A program made the position numbers and the translations under genes. A DNA stretch of 64,000 nt from Pseudomonas fluorescens (GTDB taxonomy: Bacteria > Pseudomonadota > Gammaproteobacteria > Pseudomonadales > Pseudomonadaceae). How positions within the stretch are numbered: position 1 is the stretch's first letter; each line of letters opens with the position of its first letter. Of the stretch, positions 19,015 to 27,214 are shown one piece after another. The stretch is from NCBI RefSeq assembly GCF_001307275.1, contig NZ_CP012831.1, forward strand, positions 1,984,001 through 2,048,000. The letters run 5' to 3'. Under the pieces are notes generated by a model. That model was not told where the DNA came from. It was given only the letters and a program-made list of their open reading frames with translations, and did not search any database.

Positions 19015-19779
19015 TCAGTAGTTGATAAGCCAGCCAATACAGACTCCGAGCAAGAGAACCAAGGACAACTTGATCTGCTCGCGGCGCTTGCGGCGGGCCT
19101 TGCGCTGGCGCTCCACGGGCACTTCCACATGGACCCCGAATCCGGTATGCAAAACAGCATCCCCTTCGAGCGTGACCGCCGTCAAGTTCAGTTGGGCATA
19201 ACGAAGCGACAAGGCTTTTTCACCGCCGAAACCGGCGAAAGGGGCACAAAGCCGATACTCCTTCAACCGCCGCAGGCCAGGATTGAGCGAGAAGCTTTGC
19301 CATTCGGCCTTGTCTGAAATCAATGGATAACAGGGCACGCCGCCAATGACTTCACGCTCGCCCAGGCGGATGTAGGGACTGTGTACGCACAAATCGTAGA
19401 CATAGTTGCGCAACCACACCTGAAGAACATCCGGTCGCTGCTCCAGGATCGTGCGCGAATCTTCCACGAACGCCGGACGATAGAACGCCCAGTCATCCTC
19501 ACAATGAAAGATGTAAGCCGTCTTGACATGCTCGTACGCCAGGTCGATCGAAGCCAGTTGCCCCAGCTTCGGTCGATTGACGAAGGCCGTCGTGCGGTCC
19601 TTCCAGTGAGCGGGAATGACGGCATGCACGCCTTCGTCGCCGGCATCTTCGGTAATGAAGACCTCACGGATCGGCGCGGTATTGAAACGGTCGAAGCTCT
19701 CCAGGGTCTGCTTGAGCAGATCGAGCCGGCCGCAACTGGTTACCACCAGGGTAATGTCACTATCGTCGGAAAACTGCAC
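19015..19779 (-). CDS. GT-A (GT2-like) glycosyltransferase with a C-terminal membrane anchor
   Basis: A 254-residue protein starting from a GTG (MQFSDDSDITLVVTSCGRLD); no in-frame ATG fits. The N-terminal nucleotide-sugar fold shows TLVVTSCGRLDLLKQTLESF, and HCEDDWAFYRPA (residues about 101-112) supplies the DxD-like metal site. The C-terminus carries a basic segment (RQRKARRKRREQIK) followed by one hydrophobic helix (LSLVLLLGVCIGWLI), suggesting tail anchoring to the inner membrane with the catalytic domain in the cytoplasm. It lies between wapR and ssg, which as I recall are adjacent in PAO1, so it may give a species-specific core sugar. Donor and acceptor are unknown. Confidence 0.78.
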   Translation of the reverse strand: MQFSDDSDITLVVTSCGRLDLLKQTLESFDRFNTAPIREVFITEDAGDEGVHAVIPAHWKDRTTAFVNRPKLGQLASIDLAYEHVKTAYIFHCEDDWAFYRPAFVEDSRTILEQRPDVLQVWLRNYVYDLCVHSPYIRLGEREVIGGVPCYPLISDKAEWQSFSLNPGLRRLKEYRLCAPFAGFGGEKALSLRYAQLNLTAVTLEGDAVLHTGFGVHVEVPVERQRKARRKRREQIKLSLVLLLGVCIGWLINY

Positions 19780-19834
19780 TGAAATACCATTTAGTCAAAC
19801 GCCATCTGAACACCGGATGGCTCAACGGTTCGTA

Positions 19835-20791
19835 TCAAACGCCCAGCTTCAGGCGCAATGTCTCCAGCAGACTCAACGGGGCACGAGGCCGCAGCGGCGG
19901 CGCCAATGCTTCAACGATTTTCTGCCCGATGCGCGCGAAACTGAACTGTTCCAGCGCCAGCTTCTGGCCGTTGTGCGCCACATTGCGCGCCAGCTCGGGG
20001 TCGGCGCGCAGCCGGGAAAGCTTTTCCTGGAGTTGCGGGATGTCACGGTACAACACCACGTTATGCATGTCCTGCAACCCCAGCGCCCGCGCCTCTTCGA
20101 TGCCCTGATCGAACGCCAGCAGCACACAGCCGCAGGCCATGGCTTCGAAATTCTTGATCATGAATTCGCCCATGCCCACGTCGGCACTGACGAAAAAGCG
20201 GATACGGTTGAGGGTCTCGCAATACTCTTCGCCGGACTTGGTCCGGGTCACGACCAGAGGCTCAACCTGGCCAAGCTCATCCAGCAGCGCCTTGCGCCCA
20301 CTATAGGCCACACTGTTGGTGCTGCCGACGAAGGCCAACTCGATATCCCGTTCACGCCCCTGATCCTGCAACAACGACTGATCGTAGCCCTTGGGCACGA
20401 ATACCGCATCGAAACCTTCGCCACGCAGACGTTCGGTCACCACGAAGCCGGAACTGATCACCCGTACCCACGGCAGGCGACGGTAATGCGCGCTGAATTT
20501 TCCGGTGTATTTGCACGGAATGTAATTCTGGTAGGCATCGTGCTCGAGGATCACCAGGTTGGGGATCGTGCGGATGAAGCCGGCCTGACGAATTTCCTGC
20601 TTGAAACGCAGGAAAAATATGATCCGGTCATAGCGCGATACGTCCACATGCTGGCGGAAATACCCCCGCAGGTTGCGTTGTTCCTTGCTGTCGAGCCAGC
20701 GCAGGTCGCACTCGCAATGAGCGGCCACGCCTTCGTAGAGTCGGTCCAGGATGGCCCGCTGTTCTTTCTGCACCAGAAACAGAACTTTCAT
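19835..20791 (-). CDS. ssg: Cell-surface sugar glycosyltransferase Ssg-like
   Basis: A 318-residue GT-B protein starting MKVLFLVQKEQRAILDRLYEG. The C-terminal half has the GT4-like donor elements IELAFVGSTNSVAYSGRK, RIRFFVSADVGMGEFMIKNFEAMACGCVLL (with the acidic pair of the retaining GT motif) and a closing helical segment. Position and sequence match PA5001 (ssg), which affects LPS and exopolysaccharide and is needed for smooth surface and phage sensitivity. It lies 55 bp upstream of the membrane-anchored glycosyltransferase and 84 bp downstream of dnpA, all on one strand. The exact sugar is not known. Confidence 0.82.
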   Translation of the reverse strand: MKVLFLVQKEQRAILDRLYEGVAAHCECDLRWLDSKEQRNLRGYFRQHVDVSRYDRIIFFLRFKQEIRQAGFIRTIPNLVILEHDAYQNYIPCKYTGKFSAHYRRLPWVRVISSGFVVTERLRGEGFDAVFVPKGYDQSLLQDQGRERDIELAFVGSTNSVAYSGRKALLDELGQVEPLVVTRTKSGEEYCETLNRIRFFVSADVGMGEFMIKNFEAMACGCVLLAFDQGIEEARALGLQDMHNVVLYRDIPQLQEKLSRLRADPELARNVAHNGQKLALEQFSFARIGQKIVEALAPPLRPRAPLSLLETLRLKLGV

Positions 20792-20875
20792 CGTTTTCCT
20801 TGCGGCACCGAACGACTTGATAAATAACCGGAGGCCGGTTTGCGCCGTAGCGCAAAGATGCCCCGCCTTGGGCCT

Positions 20876-22288
20876 CTACAGCCGCCAGAACAGTTCATGG
20901 CGACGCACAGCCTTGCGAAAAAATTCGTTCTCGCCATACACCGAGCCCGAGCGCCCCGCCAGCAGACGCTGGATGCCACGGCGCAGACGGCGCTTGAACG
21001 GCGCGCGCGGTTGCAGGTCATGCATCATGCCCAGCGCCATGGCCTTGTCGCGTTGCCCAGGCAAGGCCAGCGGCAGGCTGACGGGCTGCATCGGCAGGGC
21101 CGGCTCGAAATACGGCGGCAACGCAATGCCCGCACCCGCATCACCCATGGGCCAGCGGTCATTGTCGTGCAGGTGATTGGCATAGCCCAACAGCGTGGTC
21201 GGTTGCCACTCCAGGCCTTCGAGGGCTTGCAGGACGGCATGATGGGCGCAGAGATGATCGGGGTGCGGATCAAGGGTCGGGTGTGGCAATACAATGACTT
21301 CGGGGCGCGCCTTGAGCAGCAGCACGCGCAGGTCCGCCAGCAGGTTGTTCCAGGTTGGCGCGCCGTCGTCATCGCCGGGCAGGGCGAACGGGTTCAACTG
21401 GCGGAATAGCCGGGTATCGCTCAGCCCCGCCTCGCGAGAGCCCTGGGGCTGGCTCGGCGCGGCCTGCATCGCCGCCAGTTGCAGGCAGAAGTAACCCAAC
21501 TGCACACAGTGCGCTTGAGGCACGCCGGCCCAGCGGGGTACGGCAATGCTGTCCCAGGCTCGCAAACGGCCCTTGAGTCGCGCGGCTTCGACGCTGTCCA
21601 GGCCCATCTTCCGATAATGCCCGGCCTCGATTTCACCCGCTGTCAGCGTCACGATCCAGGCCTCGTCAGCCTGGCTGTACAAACCGTAGGCGGCCAGCTC
21701 AGCATCATCGGCGTGGGGAGCGATGACCATCACCCGCTGATGTTGCACTGGTGGCGGCGTGAAGGACCACAGCGTCGGCTCGCCCAGCAAACGGCAATGA
21801 CGCCCGCGCAGGCGCAGCTCGCCCCGGGACAACGCCGGGCCCTGCTCGCTGAGGTTGAGATAGCGCAGGCCATTGACCCCGCGCTCGAAGGTTTGCAGGT
21901 CCCTTTCACCCCCCGACAACTCGACGAGCGGGTCGATGAAACGTCCCAGCCAGGTGCTCTTGATCCGCAGTGCGAGGATCAGCGTCGCGCCATCATCCAG
22001 AATCACGCCTTCGTCCAACCGAAGCCGCCCGGCATTCAAATGCACCTTGGGTTGCTGGGTGAACGGCGGGAAGCTGTATTGGTAATCGTCCCGGGGCGAA
22101 TAGAACAGGTGATCGGCGAACCACGCTTCGTGGGCGATCCAGCCCAGCACCGCCAGTACCAGGGGCAGCCACCAGGCCACCCCGACGCCCAGCGACACCA
22201 ACACCACAAGGGCAAGTAACAACCCCACGCGCTTGTTGCGACGGTGGCGCTTGAGTAACTGTTGCTTGCGACTCATGGGTGGGTTCAT
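20876..22288 (-). CDS. dnpA: DnpA-like PIG-L family de-N-acetylase
   Basis: A 470-residue protein. Its N-terminus is basic and holds hydrophobic helices (VGLLLALVVLVSLGVGVAWW and the next 20 residues), so it is membrane-attached. A beta-rich middle is followed by a PIG-L/LmbE deacetylase domain with the zinc motif APHADDAELAAYG (family AHPDDE) and the second ligand block LPHPTLDPHPDHLCAHHAV. In P. aeruginosa DnpA (PA5002) is a putative de-N-acetylase of the LPS region linked to fluoroquinolone persistence. The ATG at 22288 overlaps the mig-14 stop (ATGA); an ATG at 22276 is an alternative. The substrate is probably an N-acetyl sugar of the core. Confidence 0.85.
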   Translation of the reverse strand: MNPPMSRKQQLLKRHRRNKRVGLLLALVVLVSLGVGVAWWLPLVLAVLGWIAHEAWFADHLFYSPRDDYQYSFPPFTQQPKVHLNAGRLRLDEGVILDDGATLILALRIKSTWLGRFIDPLVELSGGERDLQTFERGVNGLRYLNLSEQGPALSRGELRLRGRHCRLLGEPTLWSFTPPPVQHQRVMVIAPHADDAELAAYGLYSQADEAWIVTLTAGEIEAGHYRKMGLDSVEAARLKGRLRAWDSIAVPRWAGVPQAHCVQLGYFCLQLAAMQAAPSQPQGSREAGLSDTRLFRQLNPFALPGDDDGAPTWNNLLADLRVLLLKARPEVIVLPHPTLDPHPDHLCAHHAVLQALEGLEWQPTTLLGYANHLHDNDRWPMGDAGAGIALPPYFEPALPMQPVSLPLALPGQRDKAMALGMMHDLQPRAPFKRRLRRGIQRLLAGRSGSVYGENEFFRKAVRRHELFWRL

Positions 22289-23181
22289 ACGGTAAACACC
22301 GGCACGGGGTTGCACCAACGGTCCTTGTATTCCCGGTCCGCCCGACCGAATGAAAAACGCAACGGCTTGCCGGCGGCACGGGCGTGTTCCCAGGCGCTTT
22401 GGGTGTTGAGGAAGCTCAACACGCTGCCGGGGCTGAATTCGCGGGTCTGCGGGTCGACACCACCGTTGATGTACTCGACGCTGATCCACTCGGGCGCTTC
22501 GACGCGATACACCAGTTGGATTGCAATCGGCGCATCGTTGAGAAAGATCACCGAGCCGATCAGCCATTCGCGCAGCAGCTCGATCACCTCGCCCATGCGC
22601 TCGGCACCGGTGGCCGCAAAGCCCCAGCGACGCAGGAACAGGTCGCAGTAGATCGAGGCCAGCTCGGCGCTGGAAAACTCGCCGACCGGCCGCACCACCC
22701 CGCCCGCCTCTTCCAGCAAACGCAGTTCACGGCGCTGGTTGTAGCGAAACTTCTTGGACAGCTCTTCCGGCGTGCGGGCCATGGCCAGTTGTTCCTGCTG
22801 CAACTTCAAGCCGCTGAAGCGCCCCTCGTTGAGGGCCGACAGGTAACGTCCACGATGACGCAACGGCGCTTGCGCGTCGGGCGCCGCCGGCAGGATCAGC
22901 TCGGCATTGCCCAGGTCGAACAAGCCCTTCTTGCCGCTGCGCTTGAGCACATCTTTGGACAGCGCCAGGTCGCGGCCCCAGGTCGGTATGGCCGCCTTGA
23001 GCTCACCGCCCTGCTCGAACGCCAGGTAACGCACGGGAATCCCGGCCAGGGCCGCCAGGCGCTCGACCACCAGGGGATGAGTGGCCACGCTGCCGCCAAA
23101 ACGCTGCCAGGCCTGGGCATAAATCGACGCATCGACGGCGGTCCAGCCGCGCTCGCGCCAGCCTTGGAATCGGTTGAACAT
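22285..23181 (-). CDS. mig-14: Mig-14 family protein (antimicrobial peptide resistance)
   Basis: A 298-residue protein starting MFNRFQGWRERGWTAVDASI. It matches the Mig-14 family (GNAT-like acyltransferase fold), with KKFRYNQRRELRLLEEAGG and the closing block SPGSVLSFLNTQSAWEHARA. In Salmonella, Mig-14 supports resistance to cationic peptides and persistence in macrophages, and the P. aeruginosa homologue (PA5003) sits in the same LPS slot. ATGA overlaps at both ends (with wapH upstream and dnpA downstream) make it part of one translationally coupled operon. An LPS or lipid A modification role is inferred. Confidence 0.85.
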   Translation of the reverse strand: MFNRFQGWRERGWTAVDASIYAQAWQRFGGSVATHPLVVERLAALAGIPVRYLAFEQGGELKAAIPTWGRDLALSKDVLKRSGKKGLFDLGNAELILPAAPDAQAPLRHRGRYLSALNEGRFSGLKLQQEQLAMARTPEELSKKFRYNQRRELRLLEEAGGVVRPVGEFSSAELASIYCDLFLRRWGFAATGAERMGEVIELLREWLIGSVIFLNDAPIAIQLVYRVEAPEWISVEYINGGVDPQTREFSPGSVLSFLNTQSAWEHARAAGKPLRFSFGRADREYKDRWCNPVPVFTV

Positions 23182-24311
23182 CAGGCCCTCGGCGCCAGTT
23201 CGGTGACTTGGGGCAAACGCCAGAATGCCTCGCGTACGGCGCGATCCGAAAAACGTTCGCGCAAGCGATCGAGCATCAGCTCGGCGCATTGGCGACGCTG
23301 CAGATCGTCCATGGCCGCCAGGTGCTGCAGCCCCTGGGCCATGTGCTCGGCGTCGCCCAGCGGAAACAGGATGCCAACGCCTTCGACCACCTCCTTGGCA
23401 CCACCGCAGGCCGTGGCCAGCAACGGTACGCCGGCGGCCATGGCCTCGAGCAGCACCATGCCGAACGGTTCATGGTCGGAGCTCAGGGCGAACACATCAA
23501 AAGCACGGAAATAACGGCGCGCTTCGGGCACCTGGCCGAGGAACAGCACACGATCAGCAATGCCCAGCTCTCGGGCCAGTGCCTTGAGGTCCTGCTCCAG
23601 ACGGCCCTTGCCGAGAATTGCCAACTGGCTGTTGACCGGCAGATGCCCCAGCGCTGCGGCAAAGCCGCGCAACAGTGTGGCCTGGTCCTTGTCCGGGTGC
23701 AGACGGCCGACATTGCCGACAATCCAGGTGTCCGTATCCAGCCCCAGCGTATGCCGCGCCTCCTCCCGGGAGACCAGGCTGGCCTGGACGGCATCAAGGT
23801 CGATGCGGTTGTAGAGGGTCTGGATCCGGGCAGCCGGCCATTTCGGCAGGCAGCGGCGCATGTCGTCACGCACCGCATCGGAAACCCCGAGCAGGCTCAG
23901 GCGCTTGCGGTAAACGTGGGCGAACAACCGGCGAGTGCGCCGCTGGTAGTCCCCGAAGGCATGGTGCACGCCAATCACCGGCAAGCGAGTACCCAGCAGG
24001 GCGATGTAGATCGGCTTGAAGCGATGGGCAATGCAGAAACTGAAATTGCGCGAGGCGGCGATCTTGCGCAGATCGCCGATGGCGCCCAGCTTCAGGCCAC
24101 GAATGGCGCTGGAGCTGTATTCCATGAACAGCACCTCGTCCGAGGCACAGGCGGCAGCGACTTCGGCATCGGCCGCCCCGGTGAGGAACACTGTGGTCAC
24201 GCGATAGCCGGTGCCTGCGAACAAGCTGGCGTACTGACGGGCGCAGTCCAGGAACGGCCCGTCATAACCGTGGCAGAACTGCAGCACATGTCGCTCAGCC
24301 GAGCGTGTCAT
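23181..24311 (-). CDS. wapH: Outer core glycosyltransferase WapH-like
   Basis: A 376-residue GT4 glycosyltransferase. N-terminal GT-B domain, then NVGRLHPDKDQATLLRGFA, LAILGKGRLEQDLKALARELG and the donor-site block LSSDHEPFGMVLLEAMAAGVP with its E-x7-E pair. In P. aeruginosa WapH (PA5004) adds a glucose to the outer core. It starts 17 bp inside the 3' end of wapO and ends with an ATGA overlap with mig-14. The fold is certain; the donor is inferred from position. Confidence 0.85.
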   Translation of the reverse strand: MTRSAERHVLQFCHGYDGPFLDCARQYASLFAGTGYRVTTVFLTGAADAEVAAACASDEVLFMEYSSSAIRGLKLGAIGDLRKIAASRNFSFCIAHRFKPIYIALLGTRLPVIGVHHAFGDYQRRTRRLFAHVYRKRLSLLGVSDAVRDDMRRCLPKWPAARIQTLYNRIDLDAVQASLVSREEARHTLGLDTDTWIVGNVGRLHPDKDQATLLRGFAAALGHLPVNSQLAILGKGRLEQDLKALARELGIADRVLFLGQVPEARRYFRAFDVFALSSDHEPFGMVLLEAMAAGVPLLATACGGAKEVVEGVGILFPLGDAEHMAQGLQHLAAMDDLQRRQCAELMLDRLRERFSDRAVREAFWRLPQVTELAPRA

Positions 24312-26052
24312 AAGCGTCCACGCCGTCTTTGACCACCAGGATGTCTTCCATGATCAGGTACTGCAGGTCGGAACCGAAGAACATGTTCAGCGCGTCGGTC
24401 GGCGAGCAGATCATCGGTTCGCCACGACGGTTGAGCGAGGTGTTCAGCGACACGCCGTTGCCGGTCAACACTTCCAGGGCCTTCATCATGTCGTAGTAGC
24501 GCGGGTTGTATTCGCGCTTGAGCACCTGGGCCCGGGAGGTGCCGTCTTCATGGACGACTTCCGGCACGCGGGTTTTCCATTCTTCGGCCACTTCGAAGGT
24601 GAAGGTCATGAACGGTGCCGGGTGATCGACCTTGATCATCTGCGGCGCAACGGTGTCGAGCATCGACGGGCAGAAAGGCCTCCAGCGCTCGCGGAACTTG
24701 ATCTGTTCGTTGATCCGATCAGCCACGCCGCTGGCGCTTGGGCACCCGATGATCGAGCGACCGCCCAAGGCACGCGGGCCAAACTCCATGCGGCCCTGGA
24801 ACCAGGCCACCGGGTTACCGTCGACCATGATCTTGGCAATGCGCTCGGGGGTGTTGTCGATCTTGCGCCAGGCAGGCTTGCTCGGATGACGGGCGCACGC
24901 GGCGATCACGTCTTCGTTGCTGTAGGCCGGGCCGAGGTAGACGTGTTCCATCTTCTCCACCGGCACGCCACGGGCGTGGGACACATACGCCGCCGCACCC
25001 ACCGCCGTACCGGCGTCACCGGAAGCCGGTTGCACGAACAGCTCCTTGACGTCGTCACGGGCGATGATCTTCTGGTTCAGCTTGACGTTCAACGCACAAC
25101 CACCGGCGAAGGCCAGCTTGCCGGTTTCCTTGAGCACGTCGCCCAGGTAGTGGTCGATCATTTGCAGCGCGAGCTTCTCGAACAGCGCCTGCATGCTCGC
25201 CGCGTAGTGGATGTACGGCTCGTCGGCGATGTCGCCTTCGCGTTTCGGGCCGAGCCATTCGATCAGCTTCGGCGAGAAATAGAAGCCCTTGCCCTTCTCT
25301 TTATAGCGGCGCAGGCCAATCACGTTGGCGTAGTCGGTATTGATCACCAGCTCGCCGTTTTCGAACGAGGCCAGGCGCGAGAAATCGTACTTGGTGGCAT
25401 CGCCGTAGGGCGCCATGCCCATGACCTTGAATTCGCCATCGAGCATTTCAAAACCGAGGAACTCGGTGATCGCGCCGTACAGGCCGCCCAGGGAGTCCGG
25501 GTCGAAGAATTCCTTGATCTTGTGGATCTTGCCGTTTTCGCCGTAGCCGAAGAAGGTCGTGGCGTACTCGCCCTTGCCGTCGATGCCCAGGATCGCGGTT
25601 TTTTCCTGGAAGCCCGAGCAGTGGTAGGCACTGGAGGCGTGGGCCAGGTGGTGCTCGACCGGCTCGATCTTGATTTTCTTCGGATCGAAGCCCAGTTGCT
25701 CCAGGCACCAGACGATCTTGCGGCGATAGCGCTTGTAGCGACGGTTGCCCATCAGGATCGCATCGAGAGCCCGATCCGGGGCGTACCAGTAACGTTTGGC
25801 GTAGTGCCAGCGCGCTTCGCCGAACAGGCTGATCGGGGCGAACGGAATCGCCACCACATCGACGTCGGAAGGCTTGATGCCGGCTTGTTCCAGGCAGAAC
25901 TTTGCCGACTCGTAGGGCATGCGGTTCTTTGCATGTTTATCGCGTACGAAGCGCTCTTCCTCGGCCGCCGCGATCAGCTTGCCGTCTATGTACAGCGCTG
26001 CGGAAGGATCATGGCTAAGGGCGCCGGACAGGCCAAGAATCGTCAATGCCAC
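24295..26052 (-). CDS. wapO: LPS core heptose carbamoyltransferase WapO
   Basis: A 585-residue NodU/HypF-type carbamoyltransferase. The N-terminal ASKHA ATPase-like domain starts VALTILGLSGALSHDPSAAL and has VEHHLAHASSAYHCSGF (two conserved His) and ILGIDGKGEYATTFF. The C-terminal YrdC-like part has MEFGPRALGGRSIIGCPS and TSLNRRGEPMICSPTDAL. It should transfer carbamoyl from carbamoyl phosphate to O7 of heptose II in the inner core, a hallmark of Pseudomonas LPS. The GTG at 26052, preceded by AGAGG, gives the expected N-terminus; the longer frame to 26088 adds unrelated residues. First gene of the wapO-wapH-mig14-dnpA operon. Confidence 0.92.
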   Translation of the reverse strand: MALTILGLSGALSHDPSAALYIDGKLIAAAEEERFVRDKHAKNRMPYESAKFCLEQAGIKPSDVDVVAIPFAPISLFGEARWHYAKRYWYAPDRALDAILMGNRRYKRYRRKIVWCLEQLGFDPKKIKIEPVEHHLAHASSAYHCSGFQEKTAILGIDGKGEYATTFFGYGENGKIHKIKEFFDPDSLGGLYGAITEFLGFEMLDGEFKVMGMAPYGDATKYDFSRLASFENGELVINTDYANVIGLRRYKEKGKGFYFSPKLIEWLGPKREGDIADEPYIHYAASMQALFEKLALQMIDHYLGDVLKETGKLAFAGGCALNVKLNQKIIARDDVKELFVQPASGDAGTAVGAAAYVSHARGVPVEKMEHVYLGPAYSNEDVIAACARHPSKPAWRKIDNTPERIAKIMVDGNPVAWFQGRMEFGPRALGGRSIIGCPSASGVADRINEQIKFRERWRPFCPSMLDTVAPQMIKVDHPAPFMTFTFEVAEEWKTRVPEVVHEDGTSRAQVLKREYNPRYYDMMKALEVLTGNGVSLNTSLNRRGEPMICSPTDALNMFFGSDLQYLIMEDILVVKDGVDAYDTLG

Positions 26053-26668
26053 AGGGTCTAGCCTCTTATGTCTGCATACGGGCGACAAGCGCCTCGAAAA
26101 AGTTGATGTGCCGCTCGCCAGGGCGCGGGGCAGCCAAAGGGGGGCGATTATAACTTAAAAGCCGCCTCAAACCTCTAGCGGTGAGACGCGAGCTTCGTGG
26201 CGACTTACGACATATGTACATTGACAGCTGCGGACCACCAACATGATCCCTGCAAGCGGAGTGCTGGCCTGGGATTTGCGGTCGACGTCCTGGCCTCGGT
26301 GAGCCTCATTCGAGTTCCATGTTTAAAGAATAAAAAACAACCCGGCACTCAATCGTGCTCCTTTCGCCCTCCGAAACTGTGGGGTTTGCGCTCGAACATT
26401 TATACCTTTTCCTATACCGAACCCTTGCCCATCATTCGCTGCGAAACGCTATCGTCCGGTGCGCCGAACAATGAGGCGTCTCGTAACATACCAAGCGAGC
26501 GCTCATGGCGCGTTAAAGAGTCAATAGCCAAATAGAATACCGGCAAAAGCCAGTCATTATAAAAATCAAATAACCGCCTATCGCCACTGTAAAGAATGAC
26601 AGTTGAGCAGGCTCAGGAAACAGTGAAAATCGGGAGTGCGATACTTCAAACACCACAGGAAACCCACC
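26053..26668. other. 616-bp low-GC spacer with a predicted wapO promoter
   Basis: Upstream of wapO, a -10-like TATAAT is read on the minus strand at 26152-26147, about 95 bp from the GTG; no good -35 is present at 17 bp. From about 26190 to the islet gene the DNA is visibly richer in A and T than the rest of the window. A short open frame on the plus strand (26197-26535) shows no protein-like features, and I see no RNA gene or repeat. Confidence 0.45.
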
Positions 26669-27055
26669 ATGACCACATACGCGATAACAATTGGCGGTAA
26701 TGGAACCGAGTCCCGCGCCTATGAACCCGGCCATGCGGCCCAGCAACTCAGGCTGGAGCCCTCAGCCGACGGTTCTCATCACCTCATAAACCCGGACGGC
26801 TTTGTACTGACTACCGTAGGCGACGGGAGCATAATGACGTCAAAGAGCGCTACCGACGGCAGCGGATCGATAAGTTTTGAAGTTCAACAGCAGGGGGACG
26901 GGACCGTAAGAATAAAAGCAGGCTACTACAATCTCTGGGTACAACTTACTGGCTATGACGTAAAAACTGTTCAGTGGGATCCCAATAGCCCCTATCAGAA
27001 ATTGACTCAACGAGATGAAGGCAATGGCTACTATGCCTTTACAGTAGATCTTTAA
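26669..27055 (+). CDS. Small hypothetical protein, possible beta-trefoil (fascin/lectin-like) fold
   Basis: A 128-residue protein starting MTTYAITIGGNGTESRAYEP, with an AGGAAA ribosome site. No signal peptide, membrane segment or cysteine. Its segments look like successive beta-trefoil strands: HHLINPDGFVLTTVGDG, then SISFEVQQQGDGTVRIKAGY, then YNLWVQLTGYDVKTVQWD. This resembles the 'FE/GDG.V.L...G' pattern of fascin and ricin-type repeats. The fold is inferred, the function unknown. It stands alone on the plus strand between wapO and the kinase operon, in DNA of lower GC and with different codon use than its neighbours, which suggests recent transfer. A sugar-binding role would suit its place but is speculation. 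Confidence 0.65.
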   Translation: MTTYAITIGGNGTESRAYEPGHAAQQLRLEPSADGSHHLINPDGFVLTTVGDGSIMTSKSATDGSGSISFEVQQQGDGTVRIKAGYYNLWVQLTGYDVKTVQWDPNSPYQKLTQRDEGNGYYAFTVDL

Positions 27056-27214
27056 ACCCTGCAACTCGCTGATTTGTTCGATAATCAAACCTATATACCG
27101 GCGCATATCGGCATGGACATCAGGTCTTGCCGCCCGAATAAATCAGCGCTTGCGGAGCCAGTCAATCCTGGAGCAGATACATGCGTTCAATCTTCCTGCC
27201 CCCTTTCTCAAGTT

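Noticed and set aside
26197..26535. 112-codon plus-strand frame upstream of the islet gene
   Set aside because: No ribosome site, composition unlike a folded protein, and it crosses the wapO promoter region.
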